A stretch of 64,000 bases of DNA from a virus. The notes beneath the pieces are model-generated. The model was given only the letters and a program-made list of their open reading frames with translations, had not been told where the DNA came from and did not search any database. Made by a program: the position numbers and the translations under genes. The DNA lies in IMG/VR virus record IMGVR_UViG_3300042923_001352, positions 1 to 64,000 of that record. One strand, 5' to 3'. Shown one piece after another: positions 60,258-64,000 of this stretch; within the stretch, counting starts at the first letter, position 1, and every line of letters starts with the position of its first letter.

Positions 60258-60737
60258 ATGGAAAAGTTTACATTCTTTTGGCAAAAATTTTCACCTTTTT
60301 CGCACTGGTATAAATCCAATTTTACAATTGATAATATCGATTTTAATTGTGGAGAACAAGCAATGATGTACTACAAAAGTATTCTTTTTAATGATAGTGT
60401 TATTGCTGATGAAGTATTGAAGGAAACAGACCCATCTCAGCACAAGAAACTTGGTCGTGAAGTAAAAAACTTCAACAGTGTAATTTGGGATAAACATAAA
60501 TTAGACATTGTTTATAAGATCAACAAAGCAAAGTTTTCTCAAAATCCAAAATTGTTAAAAGCTTTACTAGACACAAAAGGTACAACACTTGCTGAAGCTA
60601 GTCCTTATGACATCGTTTGGGGCATTGGGTACGAAAAAGATCATCCTAATGCTAAAGATAGAACCAAGTGGAGAGGCCAAAACTTACTTGGAGAAATCTT
60701 AACGAAAGTCAGAAACGATCTGGAGGCGACAAAATAA
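60258..60737 (+). CDS. NADAR / YbiA-family protein (ADP-ribose-related N-glycosidase)
   Basis: A 159-aa protein with the NADAR domain nearly end to end: FSPFSHWYKSNF, FNCGEQAMMYYKS, WDKHKLDIVYKINKAKF, LLDTKGTTLAEASPYDIVWGIGY, and WRGQNLLGEIL. Members of this family cleave N-glycosidic bonds in NAD-linked or ADP-ribose-related substrates, and recent work attributes removal of ADP-ribose from guanine in DNA to some of them. Family names come from the established YbiA/NADAR grouping. In this phage it fits with the ADP-ribosyltransferase-like and PARG genes. GGGAG precedes the ATG. The next ATG overlaps its stop. Confidence 0.88.
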   Translation: MEKFTFFWQKFSPFSHWYKSNFTIDNIDFNCGEQAMMYYKSILFNDSVIADEVLKETDPSQHKKLGREVKNFNSVIWDKHKLDIVYKINKAKFSQNPKLLKALLDTKGTTLAEASPYDIVWGIGYEKDHPNAKDRTKWRGQNLLGEILTKVRNDLEATK

Positions 60738-60976
60738 TGTTTTGGTTTCCAACTGAAAAGATACTTCGAGATAGAGAAACTTTGAAAAAAGCTATTGAAA
60801 AAGCAAGAGAAAGCAATCTTCCATTAGAAGAAATCAAAAAAGCATTTTTCTCATTGGGGTATCATGATGGTTTTGCTGTTGTAAGTTTAGCTGGTCACTG
60901 GTTTGAACTTGCAGCTTATCTTGGGCTAAGCACTAATGAATGGGATGCTATGGGTTTTCCAAGATGGATGTCATAA
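60737..60976 (+). CDS. Small hypothetical protein
   Basis: A 79-aa protein whose ATG overlaps the previous stop (TAATG), GGAGG 10 nt upstream. The composition is a short helix pair (RETLKKAIEKARESNL, LEEIKKAFFSLG) with a hydrophobic, glycine-rich stretch. Coupled to the NADAR gene. Not recognised. Confidence 0.6.
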   Translation: MFWFPTEKILRDRETLKKAIEKARESNLPLEEIKKAFFSLGYHDGFAVVSLAGHWFELAAYLGLSTNEWDAMGFPRWMS

Positions 60977-60992
60977 TTAGGAGGATAATTTT

Positions 60993-61283
60993 ATGAGTAC
61001 ATTTAAAGAAGTAAACAAGGGTGTTGGAGAATTTTTCAAAAACCTGAAAGCAAACTTAGAAAAAGACCCAAGGTACTTAATTAATCATTTGGCAGATAAG
61101 AACGGTGAGCTTAGAATCTATTTTGCTTCGGTCGAACAATACAATTTGTACAAAGAAGGTAAGGCAACAATTGGCTCGACGGAAAGATTTTTTAGTACAG
61201 ACCCATTTTGCATGATTCCAAAAGAAAGAATTGAAAAAATTACAGATGGTATGACACTTGCTCATATTAGGGAGGAGAATTGA
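60993..61283 (+). CDS. Small hypothetical protein
   Basis: A 96-aa protein with AGGAGG 7-8 nt upstream. A mainly alpha N-terminus (VGEFFKNLKANLEKD) then a beta-rich part. The frame ends near the SD of the next gene. Not recognised. Confidence 0.6.
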   Translation: MSTFKEVNKGVGEFFKNLKANLEKDPRYLINHLADKNGELRIYFASVEQYNLYKEGKATIGSTERFFSTDPFCMIPKERIEKITDGMTLAHIREEN

Positions 61284-61287
61284 AAGA

Positions 61288-61545
61288 ATGAAACAAAAAC
61301 AAATTACACTTGGAGAGTTTATTGCCAAATTACAACAAATTGAGGATCAAGATGCCATTGTATTAGCTTCAGATTACAATGGCGGCTTTCATGCATTATA
61401 TGAAGCGCATATCAACTATCGTAAAAAGGGCGATCCATTAGATTTGCCAGCTGAAGATGCGTATAATAAATTTTCAGATAAACAGGAAAGATGCAAAACT
61501 GGCATTGTTTATGTTGGACACGAGCTTGATAATTGTGGATTTTAA
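61288..61545 (+). CDS. Small hypothetical protein
   Basis: An 85-aa protein starting 10 nt after GGGAGGAG. It reads LGEFIAKLQQIEDQDAIVLASDYNGGFH, a helix-strand combination, and ends with CKTGIVYVGHELDNCGF. Not recognised. A possible second-class promoter (CATAAATTATTCTATAAA at 61563) follows. Confidence 0.6.
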   Translation: MKQKQITLGEFIAKLQQIEDQDAIVLASDYNGGFHALYEAHINYRKKGDPLDLPAEDAYNKFSDKQERCKTGIVYVGHELDNCGF

Positions 61546-61562
61546 TAAATGATGTAAAACAA

Positions 61563-61581
61563 CATAAATTATTCTATAAAA
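61563..61581 (+). promoter_or_regulatory. Possible late/middle promoter element
   Basis: CATAAATTATTCTATAAAA, similar in sequence and spacing to 61889-61909 and to the elements upstream of the tail cassettes. It precedes the gene at 61611. Confidence 0.4.
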
Positions 61582-61610
61582 TATCAATTAATAGGAGATA
61601 GAGGCGTAAC

Positions 61611-61823
61611 ATGGAAAACAGCTTTGTACCAAAAACAGCGGATGACTTTACTGTTGAAGAAAAGTGTAAAGCATTTGACGAACTTTTTAAAATGGCTAGA
61701 GATCATTATGACAGCGTAGTTGAAGATGGTCGGTATGATAGTGATGATAGACATTATATGTATGAAGCATTGGTCTCACTACTTGGTGATGGAGTATGGG
61801 ACGTACTTAATTCAAAAATGTAA
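61611..61823 (+). CDS. Small acidic hypothetical protein
   Basis: A 70-aa, acidic helical protein (DDFTVEEKCKAFDELFKMARDHY, DSDDRHYMYEALVSLL) with GGAGATAGAGG upstream. Not recognised. Followed by a clear terminator. Confidence 0.6.
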   Translation: MENSFVPKTADDFTVEEKCKAFDELFKMARDHYDSVVEDGRYDSDDRHYMYEALVSLLGDGVWDVLNSKM

Positions 61824-61834
61824 AATGCTTAAGT

Positions 61835-61860
61835 AAGCCTCCTTCAGGAGGCTTTTTTAT
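61835..61860 (+). terminator. Intrinsic terminator
   Basis: AAGCCTCC and GGAGGCTT arms, loop TTCA, T run. Confidence 0.88.
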
Positions 61861-61888
61861 TTGTCTTTTAACAAATAATACAAAACGA

Positions 61889-61909
61889 CATAAAATAACT
61901 CCTATAAAG
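61889..61909 (+). promoter_or_regulatory. Possible promoter element before the GIY-YIG gene
   Basis: CATAAAATAACTCCTATAAAG resembles the element at 61563 and the cassette leaders (CATWAAA then about 9 nt then TATAA). No good SigA -35 is present. Confidence 0.4.
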
Positions 61910-61934
61910 TTGTGATTAAAATAGGAGACAATTT

Positions 61935-62741
61935 ATGATAGGTATATATGCCATTAAAAACAAAATAAATAACAAGATGTACATTGGTAAAGGTGTTAGT
62001 ATTGAAGGTAGATGGGCAAGTCATAAAACAGGTTTGAGAAAAAATTCTCATGGAAATGATTATTTGCAAAAAGCTTGGAACAAATATGGTGAAGAGAATT
62101 TTGATTTTGTGGTCCTAGAAATTACAGATAGAGAGTCTTTAAGCGATAGAGAGATATCTCTAATTTTTCAGCATAAGACCGCCAATAGAGATTTTGGTTA
62201 CAATATCTCACTGGGCGGTGATGGAGGTTTACATTCAGAAGAAACAAAAAGAAAAATCTCCATTGGTAACAAAGGTAAAAAACTATCTATTGAACATAGA
62301 AGTAAGTTGTCTAGAGTTAAGTCTGAAGCAGAAAAAGAAAAAATAAGTAAGACTAAAAAAGAAAAAAATAAAGGTAAAATTTCTGAAAATTTCTTTTGGT
62401 ATGGTAGAAATCACTCAGAAGAATCAAAGAAAAAAATAAGTCAATCAAAAAAAGGAACAAAACTTTCTAATAAACAAATAGAAGCAATCAGAGCAGCAAG
62501 TACTGGTAGACAGCATTCTAAAGAAAGTATTGAATTAATGACAAAGCAAAAGTTGAAATTATCTGACGAACAAGTCTTTGAAGTTATAAATCTAATTACC
62601 AACAAAGCTAATCCGCAAGAAATAGGTAGGCAATTTGGCGTGTCAGATAAAACCATCATTAGAATTGCTAATAATACGACTTATACGCACTTAAAGAGAG
62701 ACAAAATGTACGATAAGTACAAAAGAGGAGAATGGATATGA
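61935..62741 (+). CDS. GIY-YIG homing-type endonuclease with NUMOD3 repeats and HTH
   Basis: A 268-aa protein: N-terminal GIY-YIG core (GIYAIKNKIN, MYIGKG, then RWASHK), a central region with several NUMOD3 motifs (HSEETKRKIS, HRSKLS, HSEESKKKIS, HSKESIELM), and a C-terminal helix-turn-helix (NPQEIGRQFGVSDKTIIRI). This is the plan of free-standing phage homing endonucleases such as SegA-type and I-TevI relatives. It is not inside an intron that I can see. Its stop overlaps the next gene start (ATGA). GGAG sits upstream of the ATG. Confidence 0.9.
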   Translation: MIGIYAIKNKINNKMYIGKGVSIEGRWASHKTGLRKNSHGNDYLQKAWNKYGEENFDFVVLEITDRESLSDREISLIFQHKTANRDFGYNISLGGDGGLHSEETKRKISIGNKGKKLSIEHRSKLSRVKSEAEKEKISKTKKEKNKGKISENFFWYGRNHSEESKKKISQSKKGTKLSNKQIEAIRAASTGRQHSKESIELMTKQKLKLSDEQVFEVINLITNKANPQEIGRQFGVSDKTIIRIANNTTYTHLKRDKMYDKYKRGEWI

Positions 62742-63880
62742 AAATATTGACGTTCAGCGATCTGCACCTGGGAGTTTCATCATATGGGCGCATAGATGCA
62801 ACCACAAACTTAAACACTCGCGTACTAAATGCTTGCAAGTCACTAGATCAAATGATTGATTATGCTATTAAGAGAAATATTAAATTAATTGTGTTTGCTG
62901 GAGATGCATATAAGAACTCTCTTCCATCAGAAACATTGAAGTCTGAGTTTAACCAAAGAATTATGAGAGCTGCAGATAAAGGAATTAAAATATTGCTACT
63001 CGATGGAAATCACGATGTAGATAAAATTGAAACTAAAAAGTCTCCAATGGTTGCATTTGACGATTTGAAGGTAGATAGCATTGTACAAACAAGATTTCAT
63101 AGAGAAGAATTAGTTACGATTGACGGTGAAACAATTAAGTTTGTATTCTTACCAACGTATCATACTGCAGAAGAGATTGAAGAAATTACAAATCAAACAA
63201 CTTATGATGGTAACCCAATCATTTACATTTTCCACGGGACGTTTCGCGGGGCCAATTTAAATGACTGGAACATAGCTGAAAAGGAAACTTATGTCGATCC
63301 AGCAATTTTCGATAAAGAGGGTGTTGCTGCCTGCATATCTGGTCACTTACACAAGCACCAAATTCTCTACAATAAGCCACTTGTTTACTATGTTGGTTCA
63401 TTACAACGAGTTGATTTTTCTGAAGAAAAACAAGATAAAGGTTTTGTTTTACTTGAGGTTGAGCCAGATGGGTCTATAGCTTATGATTTCATCAAAATTG
63501 AATCTCAAAAATTCTTTACACTTGACTTGGATCTTATTGGAGAAACTGGCGAAACAGATCAAATTATTCAAAATCTAGACATGTTCAAGAAAAAAGTTGA
63601 AAATGCAATTGTTCGTATTAGAATTGATGTTGATAAGAGTAATTCTATCAATGAAGTAAGGGTATATGAACATGCTTACAAACTTGGAGCCGAAAATGTA
63701 CTTGATATTCAGAAAAAGTTCCAAAAGCAAAATACAACAAGGGTCGCAGGTTTAGACGAACACGTCGATGAGTATAAAGCTCTTGAGCTTTACTATAAAG
63801 GCAAGGATAATGCAGATAAACTTATTGAAAAAGGTAGAAATATTATTGACCAGGCAAAGAAAGAGGGTAAAATCTCATGA
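62738..63880 (+). CDS. SbcD/Mre11-like recombination nuclease (gp47-like)
   Basis: A 380-aa protein with the nuclease blocks LTFSDLHLGVSSYG, VFAGDAYKN (GDxxD-type), LLDGNHDVDK, IFHGTF and CISGHLHKHQ (His pair), in the order of SbcD/Mre11 and phage T4 gp47. With an SbcC-like ATPase (not in view) it processes DNA ends for recombination-dependent replication. ATG 62738 is 8 nt after GAGGAG; ATG 62732 is a poor alternative. Length matches the family. The next start overlaps its stop. Confidence 0.92.
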   Translation: MKILTFSDLHLGVSSYGRIDATTNLNTRVLNACKSLDQMIDYAIKRNIKLIVFAGDAYKNSLPSETLKSEFNQRIMRAADKGIKILLLDGNHDVDKIETKKSPMVAFDDLKVDSIVQTRFHREELVTIDGETIKFVFLPTYHTAEEIEEITNQTTYDGNPIIYIFHGTFRGANLNDWNIAEKETYVDPAIFDKEGVAACISGHLHKHQILYNKPLVYYVGSLQRVDFSEEKQDKGFVLLEVEPDGSIAYDFIKIESQKFFTLDLDLIGETGETDQIIQNLDMFKKKVENAIVRIRIDVDKSNSINEVRVYEHAYKLGAENVLDIQKKFQKQNTTRVAGLDEHVDEYKALELYYKGKDNADKLIEKGRNIIDQAKKEGKIS

Positions 63881-64000
63881 AATTGATAAATGAAGAAACT
63901 TTAAAACAAATATTAGAACATTATCCTAAGAGTCAACATGAACTAATAACAAGTCAGATTGAAAAGATGGAAAAGTTGATAACAGAAAACATGAGTAAAT
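63877..64000 (+). CDS. Hypothetical protein (partial)
   Basis: Begins with an ATG overlapping the SbcD stop (ATGA), GAGGG upstream. The 41 visible residues (INEETLKQILEHYPKSQHEL) are helical and charged, and do not start like SbcC. The C-terminus is outside the window. Confidence 0.6.
   Translation, partial: MKLINEETLKQILEHYPKSQHELITSQIEKMEKLITENMSK

Noticed and set aside
1-64000. tRNA genes, prophage integration genes, insertion sequences
   Set aside because: I found no cloverleaf with a GTTCGA-type arm, no transposase or recombinase motif, and no terminal inverted repeats. A covariance-model search would be needed to exclude tRNAs fully.

Overview
This window looks like part of a large, strongly AT-rich tailed-phage genome, most likely a myovirus-type phage of a Bacillota (Bacillus-like) host. 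The evidence is tightly packed, mostly co-oriented genes with purine-rich Shine-Dalgarno (SD) sites, SigA-type promoters, a replicative DnaE polymerase beside nucleotide-metabolism genes, long tail-fibre and tailspike genes, and an RsfA-like regulator of a kind known from spore-formers. I see no tRNA, rRNA, CRISPR array, integrase or insertion sequence. No stretch over about 300 bases lacks a gene. Layout: (1) 1-2204, minus strand: a HAD phosphatase and a nucleotidyltransferase/kinase fusion that runs off the left edge. (2) 2446-7937: nucleotide metabolism: a deoxyribosyltransferase-like/Nudix fusion, a dNMP-kinase-like protein, a uracil-DNA-glycosylase-like protein, a dCMP deaminase and a thymidylate synthase/hydroxymethylase homologue with Asp at the pyrimidine-specificity position. 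(3) 8050-18785: mostly small uncharacterised genes, each short operon having its own promoter and hairpin terminator. Recognisable products are an RsfA-like regulator, a PPP-family phosphatase, an ADP-ribosyltransferase-like protein next to a bacterial-type PARG, a KapD-like exonuclease and an ATP-grasp-like protein. (4) 19008-28033: DnaE interrupted by an intein, a DUF2807-like protein under a Fur-box-like palindrome, a metallophosphoesterase, a Dps-like ferritin and unknowns. (5) 28222-58943: about 31 kb of host-recognition genes: three short fibre/connector proteins, then four successive pairs of a fibre (Mtd-like N-terminus, chitobiase-type and FN3 repeats) and a pectate-lyase-fold tailspike; one spike ends in an SGNH esterase. 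Three pairs start behind near-identical leaders. (6) 59053-64000: recombination and repair (RuvC-like, SbcD-like), a NADAR/YbiA protein, a free-standing GIY-YIG endonuclease and small unknowns. How it may fit together: the kinase, deaminase and synthase homologue form a dNTP or modified-dNTP supply line for the phage polymerase. An ADP-ribosyltransferase-like protein, a PARG, a NADAR protein and a Nudix enzyme suggest that the phage writes, removes and recycles ADP-ribose marks. The ADP-ribosyltransferase-like protein, the Dps-like protein and one unknown share an MKRLxK amino-terminus that could be a virion-packaging leader. The tail block looks like a multi-receptor adsorption apparatus that grew by cassette duplication and domain swapping. 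All function calls rest on reading motifs by eye; no database search was possible.
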